A stretch of 64,000 nucleotides of DNA, taken from NCBI RefSeq assembly GCF_001703635.1, contig NZ_LQZT01000034.1:98753-162752 (forward strand), read 5' to 3'. The first letter of the stretch is position 1; every line of letters begins with the position of its first letter. This DNA comes from Parahoeflea olei (GTDB lineage: Bacteria; Pseudomonadota; Alphaproteobacteria; Rhizobiales; Rhizobiaceae). Below the pieces are notes generated by a model, which saw only the letters and a list, made by a program, of their open reading frames with translations, was not told where the DNA came from and did not search any database. Shown piece after piece: positions 1 to 11,386 of the stretch. A program made the position numbers and the translations under genes.

Positions 1-671
1 CGTCGAACAGCTTGAGCACGGCGCCCTGCGACATCCCGGCCGGAGCCGCGGCAGGCGCGGAAGCCGCCTTGGATTCCGGCGCGGCGGCTGCCTTGCCCGT
101 GCCTGAGGAAATCGCCTTCTCGACATCCGCCTTGATCACGCGGCCATGCGGGCCGGAGCCCGTAACCTGCGCCACGTCGACGCCCGCTTCCTTTGCTATG
201 CGGCGGGCGAGCGGCGAGGCGAACACGCGTTCGCCGTCCTTCTTGACCACCGGACCGGCCGACTGCTCGGCCTCTATCGCGGTGTCGCCCAGCGGCGCGC
301 CCTCGACCGGCTTGGCGGCCTCAGGCTTGGGCGCCTCGGCCTTGGCTTCCGGCTTGTCCTCGGCCTTGGCTTCCGGTGCGGGTTTGGCGCCCGATCCGCC
401 GCCCTTGGCGGCATCATCGACGCTTTCGCCCTCGGCGGCGAGAATGGCGATCACGGCATTGACCTTGACGCCCTCGGTGCCGGCGGGGACGACGATCTTG
501 GCGACCGTGCCCTCATCGACGGCTTCCACTTCCATCGTCGCCTTGTCGGTCTCGATCTCGGCGATCACGTCGCCGGGACCGATCTTGTCACCTTCCTTGA
601 CCAGCCATTTGGCGAGGTTGCCCTCCTCCATGGTGGGCGACAGGGCGGGCATGGTGATGTTGATAGGCATC
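1..671 (-). CDS. pdhC: Pyruvate dehydrogenase E2, dihydrolipoamide acetyltransferase (N-terminal part, cut by window edge)
   Basis: Core acetyltransferase of the pyruvate dehydrogenase complex; it passes the acetyl group from E1 to CoA. About 223 codons are visible. An N-terminal lipoyl domain (residues 1-80) carries the lipoyl lysine in the ETDKATME motif (K43). An Ala/Pro/Lys/Glu-rich linker follows, then a peripheral-subunit-binding domain around [11 protein letters not shown]. The catalytic domain lies beyond base 1. The ATG at 671 begins [10 protein letters not shown] and lies 14 bases after the pdhB stop, so it is the third gene of pdhA-pdhB-pdhC. The lipoyl domain is very like the one fused to PdhB. 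The assignment is secure; only the 3' end is missing. Confidence 0.95.
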
Positions 672-685
672 TTTCAGTCCTCCCC

Positions 686-2101
<1,416 letters not shown>

Positions 2102-2115
2102 TCTCTCGCCTCCCC

Positions 2116-3153
2116 TTACAATACGATGTCGGTGTAGAGCTCGGACACGTCCGGCTCGGGATTGTTCTGGGCGAAATCGGCGGAATCGGCGACCACGTCG
2201 CGCACCTTCTTGTCGATCGCCTTGAGATCGTCTTCCGAGGCGTGCTTGAGCTCGAGAATGCGGGCCTTGACCTGCTCGATCGGGTCATGCTCGGAGCGCA
2301 TCTTCTGCACTTCATCCTTGGAGCGGTACTTGGCCGGATCCGACATCGAATGGCCGCGGTAGCGGTAGGTCAGCATTTCCAGGATGATCGGCCCCTTGCC
2401 CGCGCGCCCATGGGCAACCGCCTCGACGGCCGCGGCATGCACCGCGCGCACATCCATGCCATCGACCTGATGGCCGGGAATGCCGAACGAATTGCCGCGC
2501 AGCGAGAAATTCGACTGCGCCGAGGAGCGCACCGTCGAGGTGCCCATGGCGTAGCGGTTGTTCTCGACGATGTAGATGACCGGCAGCTTCCAGAGGGCTG
2601 CCATGTTGAAACTTTCGTAGACCTGGCCCTGGTTGGCCGCACCGTCGCCGAAATAGGCGACCGCGACATTGTCGTTGCCGCGATACTTGTTGGCGAAGGC
2701 GAGCCCGGTGCCGAGCGAGACCTGGGCGCCGACGATGCCGTGGCCGCCGTAGAAATTCTTCTCCTTGGAGAACATGTGCATGGAACCGCCCTTGCCGTGG
2801 GAATATCCATCCCGCCGGCCGGTCAGTTCCGCCATCACGCCGCGCGCTTCCATTCCGGTGGCGAGCATGTGGCCGTGGTCGCGATAGCCGGTGATCACCT
2901 GATCGCCGTCCTTGAGCGCCATCTGCATGCCGACGACGACCGCTTCCTGGCCGATATAGAGGTGACAGAAGCCGCCGATGAAACCCATGCCGTAAAGCTG
3001 GCCGGCCTTTTCCTCGAAACGCCGGATCAGCAGCATTTCCTCATAGGCCTTGAGTTCCGTGGCCTTGTCGAACTCGGTAATTCCGCCGTTCAGCCCGCTC
3101 TTTTCCGCGGGTTTCTTGCGGGATGCGGCGGCGGCGCTTTTGCGTGGAGCCAT
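2116..3153 (-). CDS. pdhA: Pyruvate dehydrogenase E1 component, alpha subunit
   Basis: Thiamine-diphosphate-binding alpha subunit of the pyruvate dehydrogenase E1 heterotetramer. 345 aa, normal for the family. An Ala/Lys-rich N-terminus (residues 1-25) precedes the dehydrogenase E1 domain. The ThDP/Mg motif [12 protein letters not shown] is clear, and the phosphorylation-loop-like segment [12 protein letters not shown] is conserved. The ATG at 3153 has a strong Shine-Dalgarno (AGGGAGG) 6 bases upstream. It is the first gene of pdhABC, with a good sigma70-type promoter 30 bases upstream of the start. Confidence 0.97.
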   Translation of the reverse strand: MAPRKSAAAASRKKPAEKSGLNGGITEFDKATELKAYEEMLLIRRFEEKAGQLYGMGFIGGFCHLYIGQEAVVVGMQMALKDGDQVITGYRDHGHMLATGMEARGVMAELTGRRDGYSHGKGGSMHMFSKEKNFYGGHGIVGAQVSLGTGLAFANKYRGNDNVAVAYFGDGAANQGQVYESFNMAALWKLPVIYIVENNRYAMGTSTVRSSAQSNFSLRGNSFGIPGHQVDGMDVRAVHAAAVEAVAHGRAGKGPIILEMLTYRYRGHSMSDPAKYRSKDEVQKMRSEHDPIEQVKARILELKHASEDDLKAIDKKVRDVVADSADFAQNNPEPDVSELYTDIVL

Positions 3154-3182
3154 GTCATCCTCCCTGTGGTCATGTAGCGCTG

Positions 3183-3211
3183 ACCATAGGGAAATTGGGA
3201 ACTGACAGCAA
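3183..3211 (-). promoter_or_regulatory. Predicted sigma70-type promoter of pdhABC
   Basis: On the minus strand, a -35 TTGCTG (3206-3211) and a -10 TATGGT (3183-3188) are separated by exactly 17 bases, about 30 bases upstream of the pdhA start. The 12-mer TTTCCCTATGGT around the -10 recurs upstream of eno (5103-5114). Inferred from sequence only. Confidence 0.6.
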
Positions 3212-3301
3212 GCCTATTTACGCATAGCTGATATTCCGCGCAACATTATGAATATATTGAATAATTCGCAAATTAACCGGATCTGGGTTAACTGGCGCAT
3301 C

Positions 3302-3610
3302 TCAATTGAAGTACACGACTTCGTCCTCACGCGCGACATTGAGCAGCAACCTCGCGCGCTCGTCGAGCATGTCCGCCTCGACGGCGCCGTCGCTCAACAG
3401 CATGACCTTGCGTTCGAGATGTTGCCTGCGTTCGGTGAGACTGGCAAGCCGTGCGGTGAGTTCGACACGACGGATCTCCAGCGCCTCGGCCGAATTCAGG
3501 CCATAGGCACCGTGCCAGGAATGAAACCCGAAATAGGCGAAACAAGCGACCGACAACGCCGGAATGATCCAACGTATCCAGAATCGCTGCTTTTTGAATT
3601 TTGTCCGCAT
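3302..3610 (-). CDS. ftsB: FtsB/DivIC-family septum formation initiator
   Basis: Small bitopic division protein expected to join the FtsQLB complex at the septum. With the start chosen here it is 102 aa: a short basic N-terminus (MRTKFKKQRFW), one membrane segment at about residues 13-30 (IIPALSVACFAYFGFHSW), then a coiled coil (residues 40-75, LTARLASLTERRQHLE) and a conserved end (DERARLLLNVAREDEVV). Alternative in-frame ATGs exist at 3625 and 3658; 3610 fits the usual short N-terminus but its ribosome site is weak. It sits between eno and pdhA, the common position in Rhizobiales. Confidence 0.88.
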   Translation of the reverse strand: MRTKFKKQRFWIRWIIPALSVACFAYFGFHSWHGAYGLNSAEALEIRRVELTARLASLTERRQHLERKVMLLSDGAVEADMLDERARLLLNVAREDEVVYFN

Positions 3611-3706
3611 TCGAAAAAACGCCATTACCCCTGCGAATGTCCGAGCATGACAGCACATGCTTAAGATAGGGTTAGCCGTTCATGTCAGATGCTGCAGTTG
3701 CGCAGC

Positions 3707-3734
3707 AAAAAGCCCGCGCTTTCACGCGGGCTTT
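3707..3734 (-). terminator. Rho-independent terminator of eno
   Basis: On the minus strand an AAAGCCCGCG / CGCGGGCTTT stem (10 bp, arms 3725-3734 and 3709-3718) with a 6-base loop runs into a T-run, about 30 bases after the eno stop. Confidence 0.85.
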
Positions 3735-3765
3735 CAGGCAATCGCGGAGTGGTTTCAGCGCGAGG

Positions 3766-5429
<1,664 letters not shown>

Positions 5430-7358
5430 ATGAAACTCAATATCTCGCGCAGCCTGCTGCTGCTGGCCGTCATCGTGACGCTGGGCCTGGTGATGGCCTT
5501 CGGGCTTCAGAAATACATCTACCAGCAGCTCAAGCTGACCGGGCCGGTCTACAACACGATCATCGACGGCAAGGACCTTCTGGCCGATATCCTGCCGCCA
5601 CCGCTCTACGTGGTCGAGTCCTACATGCTGGCCAACGAGGCGCTTCTCGAGCCGACGCTGATCGAGAAGAATGCCGAGCGCATCCGCGCGCTCCATCAGG
5701 ACTACACCACGCGCAAGGATCACTGGGTCACGTCCGCCTACGAAAAGGATCTGGTCGACCAGCTCGAGACCGGCGTGCTGGCCAAGGGGGCAGACTACTG
5801 GAGCGTCATGACCACGCGCTTCCTGCCCGCGCTCGTCAGCAAGGACACGGCTGCGGCAATGGCCGCCCTGACAGACCTGCGCACCGCCTTTGCGGCAAGC
5901 GACGCATCGGTCAAGGAGCTTGTGGCATCGGTATCCTCCTACGATCAGGCAGTCCGCTCCGATGCGGCAGCGCGCGACAGCTTCTTCTCGATCGTGACGA
6001 TCGTGGCGAGCCTGGTATCCGTGGCCGTGTTCCTGGTGGGGCTCTACCTGTTCCGTCTCCGCGCGATCGTGCCGCTGACGGCGATGAAGAACTATATGCG
6101 GGTGCTCTCGGACGGCGATTTCAGCCGCGAGGTGCCCTTTGCCGAGCGCTCCGACGAAATCGGCGAGATGGCCCAGTCGGTGGCCTTTTTCCGCAATGCC
6201 GCCATGGAGCGCGACACGGCGCGCGCGCAGGCTGAGGCGGCGCGGCGCGAAAAGGAACAGCAGGACGCGGCGATCGCCGCCCGGAAGGCAGCGGAAGACG
6301 CGGAGCGGGTCCGGGTGATCGCGGCGCTGACCGAGGGACTGGAAAACCTCTCGGCCGGAAACCTGACCTATCGCATCACCCAGGCCTTCGCGCCGGACTA
6401 TGAAAAGCTGCGCACCGAGTTCAACACCTCGGTCGGCTCGCTGGCATTGACGATGACGGAAATCTCGGTCGCCACCCAGTCCGTGCGCCATGCCGCCTCC
6501 GATATCGGCGCCTCCTCCAACGACCTGTCGCGCCGCACCGAGCAGCAGGCCGCCTCGCTCGAGGAAGCCGCTGCCGCGCTCGACGAGATTACCTCGACGG
6601 TGAAGAGTTCGTCGCAGCGCGCCGACGAGGCCAGCGAAATGGTGGCCTCGGCCAAGTCCGGCGCGGAACGCTCCGGCACCGTTGTCAAGAACGCGATTGC
6701 CGCGATGGAACGGATCGAGCACTCCTCCCGTCAGATCACCGAGATCATTTCGGTGATCGACGACATCGCCTTCCAGACCAACCTGCTGGCCCTCAATGCC
6801 GGCGTCGAGGCGGCACGGGCGGGCGAGGCCGGAAAGGGCTTTGCCGTGGTCGCCCAGGAAGTGCGCGAACTGGCGCAACGCTCGGCCAATGCCGCCAAGG
6901 AAATAAAGACCCTGATCGAGACCTCCTCGACCCAGGTCAGCACCGGCGTCTCCCTCGTCAACGACACCGGCGTCGCCCTCGGCGAGATCGAGACGCAGGT
7001 GAGCCGGATCAACGACCTGATCGGCTCGATCGTCACCGGCGCGCGCGAACAGTCCACCGCCCTTGCCGAGATCAACGCCGCGGTCAACCAGATGGACCAG
7101 ATGACGCAGCAGAACGCGGCGATGGTCGAACAGACCAACGCGGCCACGCAGGACCTGTCAGGCGACGCGGTGAAGCTCGAAGGGCTGGTGCGGCGGTTCG
7201 ACACCGGTGAAGCCCGCGCCGCCGCCCCGGTGGAAGCCGACGCCCGCTCGAAGCCGGTGCCGTCGCCGGTGCGCGCGCTTGGCGCACGGATCGCCTCGGC
7301 CTTCGGCAGGGGCGGAGCCGCAGCCGAAAAACAGGAGCAGAGCTGGGACGAATTCTGA
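5430..7358 (+). CDS. Methyl-accepting chemotaxis protein
   Basis: Transmembrane chemoreceptor that would signal to CheA/CheW. 642 aa: TM1 at about residues 8-27, a periplasmic helical sensor region (28-183), TM2 at about 184-206, HAMP (about 207-260), a second HAMP-like stretch ([12 protein letters not shown]) and the signalling domain. The hairpin tip reads [23 protein letters not shown], continuing to [15 protein letters not shown]. The last residues, SWDEF, fit the xWxxF pentapeptide that tethers CheR in some receptors. The ATG at 5430 has GGAG upstream and removes a non-membrane extension from a longer frame. It interrupts the usual kdsA-eno neighbourhood. The ligand is unknown. Confidence 0.95.
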   Translation: MKLNISRSLLLLAVIVTLGLVMAFGLQKYIYQQLKLTGPVYNTIIDGKDLLADILPPPLYVVESYMLANEALLEPTLIEKNAERIRALHQDYTTRKDHWVTSAYEKDLVDQLETGVLAKGADYWSVMTTRFLPALVSKDTAAAMAALTDLRTAFAASDASVKELVASVSSYDQAVRSDAAARDSFFSIVTIVASLVSVAVFLVGLYLFRLRAIVPLTAMKNYMRVLSDGDFSREVPFAERSDEIGEMAQSVAFFRNAAMERDTARAQAEAARREKEQQDAAIAARKAAEDAERVRVIAALTEGLENLSAGNLTYRITQAFAPDYEKLRTEFNTSVGSLALTMTEISVATQSVRHAASDIGASSNDLSRRTEQQAASLEEAAAALDEITSTVKSSSQRADEASEMVASAKSGAERSGTVVKNAIAAMERIEHSSRQITEIISVIDDIAFQTNLLALNAGVEAARAGEAGKGFAVVAQEVRELAQRSANAAKEIKTLIETSSTQVSTGVSLVNDTGVALGEIETQVSRINDLIGSIVTGAREQSTALAEINAAVNQMDQMTQQNAAMVEQTNAATQDLSGDAVKLEGLVRRFDTGEARAAAPVEADARSKPVPSPVRALGARIASAFGRGGAAAEKQEQSWDEF

Positions 7359-7383
7359 GCGCCCAACCCTGCAAGTGCTTCCG

Positions 7384-7412
7384 AAAAACGCCGGGGAAAC
7401 CCGGCGTTTTTT
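7384..7412 (+). terminator. Rho-independent terminator after the chemoreceptor
   Basis: A 12-bp stem AAAAACGCCGGG / CCCGGCGTTTTT with a GAAA loop, ending in a T-run, 25 bases after the stop. The A-run on the left arm means it could also act for minus-strand transcripts leaving kdsA. Confidence 0.85.
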
Positions 7413-7525
7413 ATAGGATCACCATGATGTTGCAGCGAGACCCGGCCGGGAGGCGTTCGCTCTCAGGGCAAGTCGCGTGAAGCGCGCCACCGTCCCTTGC
7501 GCAGCAGCGACCGCTCGCCTGTCGG

Positions 7526-8362
7526 CTAGCGCTTGGCGACTGCGTCGAATTCCATCAGCGTCTCGAGGAGCCGCGGCAGGTCTTTGAGCGGGATCATGTT
7601 GGGCCCGTCGGAAGAGGCGGAGTTGTCGGGATCCTGATGGGTCTCGATGAAGACGCCGGCCACGCCCACGGCCACGGCCGCGCGCGCCAGCGTCTCGACG
7701 AAGCGGCGTTCGCCGCCCGAGGTGGCGCCCTGCCCGCCGGGCTGCTGCACCGAATGGGTGGCGTCGAACACCACCGGCGCGCCCATGTCGGCCATGATCG
7801 GCAGCGCGCGCATGTCGGAGACGAGCGTGTTGTAGCCGAAGGAGGCGCCGCGCTCGGTCAGCAGCACATTGGCATTGCCCGAGCCGGTGATCTTGCCGAG
7901 CACGTTCTTCATGTCCCAGGGCGCCAGGAACTGGCCCTTCTTGACGTTGATCACCTTGCCGGTCTTGGCGGCGGCGACCAGCAGGTCGGTCTGCCGGCAC
8001 AGGAAGGCCGGGATCTGCAGCACGTCGACATGGGGAGCCACCAGCGCGCATTGCTCCTCTGAATGGATGTCGGTCAGCACCGGCAGGCCGAGCTTGGTGC
8101 GCAACTCGTCGAACACGGGCATGGCGGCATCGAGGCCGGCGCCGCGCGTGCTCGTGAGCGAGGTGCGGTTGGCCTTGTCATAGCTCGACTTGTAGACCAG
8201 CCCGAGCCCGAGGCCCTGGCACAGTTCCTTGAGCGCGCCGGCCATGTCGAAGGCATGGTCGCGCGATTCGAACTGGCAGGGGCCGGCGATCAGGCTCATC
8301 GGCCTGGTCGTGTCGAAGACCGCGTCACCGACGGTGACGGTGGCGTTGGGTGCGATGCTCAT
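7526..8362 (-). CDS. kdsA: 3-deoxy-8-phosphooctulonate synthase (KDO-8-P synthase)
   Basis: Condenses arabinose 5-phosphate with phosphoenolpyruvate to make KDO-8-phosphate for the lipid A inner core. 278 aa, the family length. Signatures include LIAGPCQFESRDHA, the SSYDKANRTS segment, LPVLTDIHSEEQ, NVKKGQFLAPWDM and FIETHQDPDNSASSDGPNM. The ATG at 8362 overlaps the stop of the upstream VOC gene by four bases (ATGA), indicating translational coupling, and has GAGGAA upstream. It belongs to the pyrG-kdsA-eno neighbourhood. Confidence 0.97.
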   Translation of the reverse strand: MSIAPNATVTVGDAVFDTTRPMSLIAGPCQFESRDHAFDMAGALKELCQGLGLGLVYKSSYDKANRTSLTSTRGAGLDAAMPVFDELRTKLGLPVLTDIHSEEQCALVAPHVDVLQIPAFLCRQTDLLVAAAKTGKVINVKKGQFLAPWDMKNVLGKITGSGNANVLLTERGASFGYNTLVSDMRALPIMADMGAPVVFDATHSVQQPGGQGATSGGERRFVETLARAAVAVGVAGVFIETHQDPDNSASSDGPNMIPLKDLPRLLETLMEFDAVAKR

Positions 8363-9252
8363 CGAATTTCCTCAAAACAGTAATAGGCGCCCTGCCCGGG
8401 CGCCGGATCGACCACCAGCTTGTCCGCGACCTGGCGCGCGGCAATATCGTTGTCCAGAAGCAGGCCCGACAGCGCCTGCAGGTCGCGCACCCGGAACACC
8501 AGCGCGCGGCCCAGGAGACCGCGCTCGCGCGTCTCGTCCACCACCCCGAGATGGGCTTCGAGCCCGGCCTTGTTGTAGACCGTCAGGTCCGTGCCGGCGA
8601 GCGCGACGGTCAAGCCGAAGGAATTGGCGTCAACCTCGCGGTTGCAGGCAAGTTCCTGAAGAAAATACTGGAAATCGGTGGGATTGGGCTCCGACAGCAC
8701 CACCTCGGCAATGCCGGTGACGCCGTTGTCATGGGCGGTCAGCGCCGAGCGGTCGGCAAAGGGCACGTTGACGCGCTCGACCGAGAAGCCGATCAGATCC
8801 GGGCTGCGCAGATCCGCGGTGAACGCCAGCCGGAAGCTCGCCGTCTGCTCGCTGCCGTCCGGCAGCTTCATCGGCCGGGAGAATTCGAACATGTCGCCGC
8901 CGGACATGCCGAGCTCGGTGAAGCGTCGGTGATCGGCGCGGGCATCCTGCGCGTTGACCGCCAGTGCCGAAAACCCGTTGTCGCCGCGGCGGAACCGGTA
9001 GGCCTGGTCGCGGGCCACGAACACATTGCCGTCCCGCGCGGCCTGTTCGCAGGTTTCGCGCTGCGCCACGGCCAGCGGTTCGAGATAGGTGCCATCCTCG
9101 AAAAACACGCAGGCGTTTTCCGTGCCGAAGGGATGGCGCGCGTCGGCAGCGACCGTGAAGCCGAGCCGTGTGTGGCGCGCGCGCGCGGTCTCGAGGTCCT
9201 CGACCGGCAGCACGAGATGATCGAGAGGGCGTGGGGATCGCGGTGAGGCCAT
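8359..9252 (-). CDS. VOC (glyoxalase-like) family protein
   Basis: 297 aa, recognisable as a glyoxalase-like domain protein: the N-terminus reads PLDHLVLPVEDLETAR with FFEDGTYLEPLAV downstream. The substrate is unknown and metal dependence cannot be told from sequence. The ATG at 9252 was chosen because the conserved PLDHLVL begins nine residues later; an earlier in-frame ATG at 9357 adds a non-conserved extension. It is translationally coupled to kdsA (4-base overlap). Confidence 0.8.
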   Translation of the reverse strand: MASPRSPRPLDHLVLPVEDLETARARHTRLGFTVAADARHPFGTENACVFFEDGTYLEPLAVAQRETCEQAARDGNVFVARDQAYRFRRGDNGFSALAVNAQDARADHRRFTELGMSGGDMFEFSRPMKLPDGSEQTASFRLAFTADLRSPDLIGFSVERVNVPFADRSALTAHDNGVTGIAEVVLSEPNPTDFQYFLQELACNREVDANSFGLTVALAGTDLTVYNKAGLEAHLGVVDETRERGLLGRALVFRVRDLQALSGLLLDNDIAARQVADKLVVDPAPGQGAYYCFEEIR

Positions 9253-9395
9253 CGCTGAGTGTGTCTCCGTTGCGGCTCCCCCCTTAACAGCAAGCTGCGA
9301 AGCGGCGCAACTGCGGCGCGGCGACGTGGGGAGCCACCCTTGCGTGAATCGAGCCAAAACTGTATCAGAAGGCGGTCAAACAGGGGCGACCAAAC

Positions 9396-10262
9396 GTGAC
9401 GGGACTGACTGCCGGGGCGCTCAGGCGCTGTCGAATTGCGATGAGCCTGGTTCTGGCGCTGGTTGCGGCGTCGGCCTGTACCTCGACGGGCTCGACCGAT
9501 GTCGATGTCGCGCCGGTGGCGCCTTTGCCCGACAAATATGCCGCCATCGTCGTCGACGCCAAGGACGGGCGGATGCTCTATGGCGCCAATGCCAACGAAT
9601 TGCGCTATCCCGCCTCGCTGACGAAGATGATGACGCTTTATCTGCTGTTCGAGGCGATGGAACAGGGCCGCGTCTCGGGGTCCGACCTCATTCCGATTTC
9701 GCGCAATGCCGCCACCCGTCCGCCCTCCAAGATCGGCCTCAAGGCCGGGCAGTCGATCCCGGTCGACACCGCGATCCGCGTGCTTGTGGTCAAATCCGCC
9801 AATGACGTGGCCACGGCGGTGGGCGAATTCCTGGGCGGCGGCTCCGAAGACCGCTTTGCCGAGATGATGACCGCCAAGGCGCGCGAACTCGGCATGAGCC
9901 GGACCACCTTCCGCAACGCTTCGGGCCTGCCCGATCCCGGCCAGGTGACGACGGCCACCGACATGGCGCGGCTGTCGATCGCGCTCCGGCGCAACTTCCC
10001 GCAATATTACGGCTATTTCGGACAGCGCGAAGTGACCGTCGCCGGCCGGGTCATCAAGGGCCACAACAAGGCGATGGACATGATTCCCGGCGCCGACGGG
10101 CTCAAGACCGGCTATACGCGCGCCTCGGGCTTCAACCTGGCCACATCGGTGCGCCAGGGCGGCCACTCGGTGGTCGGCGTGGTGATGGGCGAGAACTCGG
10201 CCGATATCCGCAACGCGCGCATGGCGCAGCTGATGTCGACCTATATGAAGCAGGCGAAATAA
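9396..10262 (+). CDS. D-alanyl-D-alanine carboxypeptidase, S11 family, probable lipoprotein
   Basis: Low-molecular-weight penicillin-binding protein that trims the terminal D-Ala of peptidoglycan stem peptides. 288 aa with all three active-site motifs: SLTK (S74-K77), the SAN triad in KSANDV, and KTGYTRASGF. The N-terminus is a basic start plus hydrophobic segment ending AASAC (C28), which could be a lipobox. It lacks the C-terminal beta domain of PBP5/6 and the SPOR tail of its paralogue at 62065. GTG start at 9396, with AGGGGCG upstream; an ATG at 9441 would remove the basic residues. A 7-bp hairpin (10262-10279) overlaps the stop but has no T-run. Confidence 0.9.
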   Translation: MTGLTAGALRRCRIAMSLVLALVAASACTSTGSTDVDVAPVAPLPDKYAAIVVDAKDGRMLYGANANELRYPASLTKMMTLYLLFEAMEQGRVSGSDLIPISRNAATRPPSKIGLKAGQSIPVDTAIRVLVVKSANDVATAVGEFLGGGSEDRFAEMMTAKARELGMSRTTFRNASGLPDPGQVTTATDMARLSIALRRNFPQYYGYFGQREVTVAGRVIKGHNKAMDMIPGADGLKTGYTRASGFNLATSVRQGGHSVVGVVMGENSADIRNARMAQLMSTYMKQAK

Positions 10263-11386
10263 CACTTGCCTTCAAGTGTATATACGCATTTGCTAATTTA
10301 AAACATCAGCAAGCGCAGACGCTGCGTCCTTGTTACACCGGCCGCGACTTGCGGCCGGCCCCGGGCAAGATGTCGGTGCCTCAATCCTGCTTCATCTCCG
10401 AGCAGGAAATCGATCCGGCCGCGTGAACCGCGCCCGAAAACAGCGGTGCTGCCATCAACATACCGACACCGCACATGGGAGCGCCCTTCCCGTCATCCTG
10501 TCTTGGCAAACCTTGGGAGGGCCTTCAGCCTTGGGGGGTCGCGCGCATCAACGCAAGCTTCAGCGTTCCCGCGCGGTCGGCCGCCGGGAGCATGACAGGC
10601 AGTCCAGTCCGGAGGGCCGCACGCAGGCTTTGCCGTTCGGATTGAAATGGATGTGCATGTCAGGAACATGCACCTTGGCGTGGCGCACCCGGCGCGCGGC
10701 CCGAATTTTGCCGGATGACGTCCGCATCCGACAGGCGGCGGCCTGCCCTGGCGCCCGGATCCGGACGAGACCCGCAGCACAGGGAGTGAAACCGTGTTCC
10801 GGCACGAATTTCACGATCACAGGATCGCGCAATCCGCCACAGGCCCGGTTCGCTGTCCAACCCGCGGTCCGGCGCGAGGCCCGACCCGTGTTCGAGGACG
10901 ATCCGGTGGCTGGCTTGGCCCTTCATCCCGATGGGGTACCCGAAAGGCTGCCAGCGGAGACGCGGTCGGCATCCGCCTCCCCCGCGCCCGCGCCACACGT
11001 TACGGCGAAGGCCCGGAGGCATTCCTTCCGCCTGGTCGAAACGTTCGCGAACCATCCGGCAGCGGAAGCGACACAAGTCTCGCACGGGTCGCGCGCATGG
11101 GGAAAAACAGAGCCGCATTTCCGGCCACGGCCTTGAAATCACAGGCCTCGGGGCACGACATTTTGCCCGCTTGCGCAAGCCGCGCCCGCTGGACGAAAGC
11201 CCGCCCATCTGCCACAAGTCGCCCCGGGACGCGACTGCCGTTATTCATAGAACGGGGTCGGGCTGTAGATTGACGTCACGCAGCTGCCGCGAGGACACGC
11301 CGGCCGTCCTGAAAATCCGGAACACATGACCGACGGACGAAGGCCACGGCATGGCCGCGGGACAAGGCAAGCGCTCCCGCTTTGCC
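10263..11386. other. Gene-poor 1.1-kb interval with several inverted repeats
   Basis: No frame here looks like a protein. The longest open frames, on both strands, give Arg/Pro/His-rich translations with no domain, signal peptide or good ribosome site. Structures seen: hairpin CCGGCCGC-gactt-GCGGCCGG (10338-10358); palindrome GTGCATGT-cagga-ACATGCAC (10653-10673); a shorter CCTGC/GCAGG repeat near 10387-10407. It could be a decayed gene, an sRNA locus or a spacer left by rearrangement between pyrG and kdsA. Confidence 0.55.

Noticed and set aside
10330..11136. 268-residue plus-strand frame in the gene-poor interval
   Set aside because: No ribosome site, domain or plausible composition, and competing frames of similar length on the other strand.
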